From assembly GCA_964017155.1 (NCBI GenBank), contig OZ024854.1, forward strand, positions 68,426,254 to 68,490,253: DNA of 64,000 bases. The letters run 5' to 3'. This stretch comes from Oasisia sp. SBJ-2009 (lineage: Eukaryota; Annelida; Polychaeta; Sabellida; Siboglinidae). The notes beneath the pieces were generated by a model. The model made no database searches and had not been told where the DNA came from. It saw nothing but the letters and a program-made list of their open reading frames with translations. Positions 63,906 through 64,000 of this stretch are shown here, piece by piece (within the stretch, counting starts at the first letter, position 1; the number at the start of each line of letters is the position of its first letter). The translations under genes were made by a program, and so were the position numbers.

Positions 63906-64000
63906 AACAGCATCATGCATGCTGTTCATGCTACCTCCCGCACATTCAGCTTATTTGCGTTTATTATATCGTTTCTTTCTTTCAAATTGGTAAACCGTAC

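Larger units (their letters stand above)
62352..64000 (+). other. SFMBT intron 8 (incomplete)
   Basis: Donor GTCTGT after 62351. No further exon found before the window ends. It contains a 16-bp perfect inverted repeat (62695-62710 and 62996-63011), AT/CA microsatellites at about 63159-63440, and a GC-rich block at 63755-63905. Confidence 0.7.

Overview
This is a window from an animal nuclear genome: AT-rich, intron-rich, with GT..AG introns, long dinucleotide repeats, many minisatellites and decayed transposons. No genome is named by the sequence. Metazoan is certain from the genes. An invertebrate, probably spiralian or molluscan, is my inference from the moderate similarity to the vertebrate proteins and the repeat style.

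Three genes could be assembled exon by exon, with every splice phase agreeing. (1) HDHD5 (CECR5-type HAD-superfamily hydrolase, predicted mitochondrial), minus strand, 18979 down to 8458, 7 coding exons, 439 aa, complete. (2) STIMATE (TMEM110, an ER membrane activator of STIM1/Orai calcium entry), minus strand, about 44787 down to 28126, 7 coding exons, about 290 aa, complete apart from doubt about the start codon. (3) An SFMBT-family Polycomb protein (MBT-repeat protein), plus strand, from 52053 and running off the right end: a start exon, a 1965-bp glutamine-rich exon, then MBT repeats 1 and 2 and the start of repeat 3. STIMATE and SFMBT lie head to head. Their shared 5' region (about 44.8-46.2 kb) holds two perfect NRF1 palindromes, a YY1 core and a CpG-rich block. 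The human orthologues are also neighbours on 3p21.1.

Layout: 1-8.4 kb is gene-poor, with a decayed LINE reverse transcriptase, a purine-rich hexamer array and a possible MITE. 8.4-19.1 kb is HDHD5, with a 445-bp (TG)n in intron 6. 19.7-24.55 kb is a 37-bp satellite-like array of about 131 copies, part of it organised into a 185-bp higher-order repeat. 28.1-44.8 kb is STIMATE, whose introns hold a 3.3-kb minisatellite, a 13-bp minisatellite that has captured a copy of an exon edge, and a LINE tail next to a TTAA-flanked THAP-bearing DNA transposon. 45-64 kb is SFMBT, with a 388-bp perfect palindrome, 54/31-bp and 18-bp arrays, and a 59-bp array directly against exon 8.

The most unusual theme is that minisatellites sit against splice sites in all three genes. 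In SFMBT intron 7 the 59-bp unit is itself an intron/exon junction: ten identical-phase decoy 3' splice sites, each followed by a copy of the exon head and an in-frame TGA, precede the real exon at exactly the same period. In STIMATE intron 4 a 57-bp acceptor plus exon head has been copied into the array. In STIMATE intron 6 the 3.3-kb array next to the acceptor has only one AG dinucleotide on the transcribed-sense strand.
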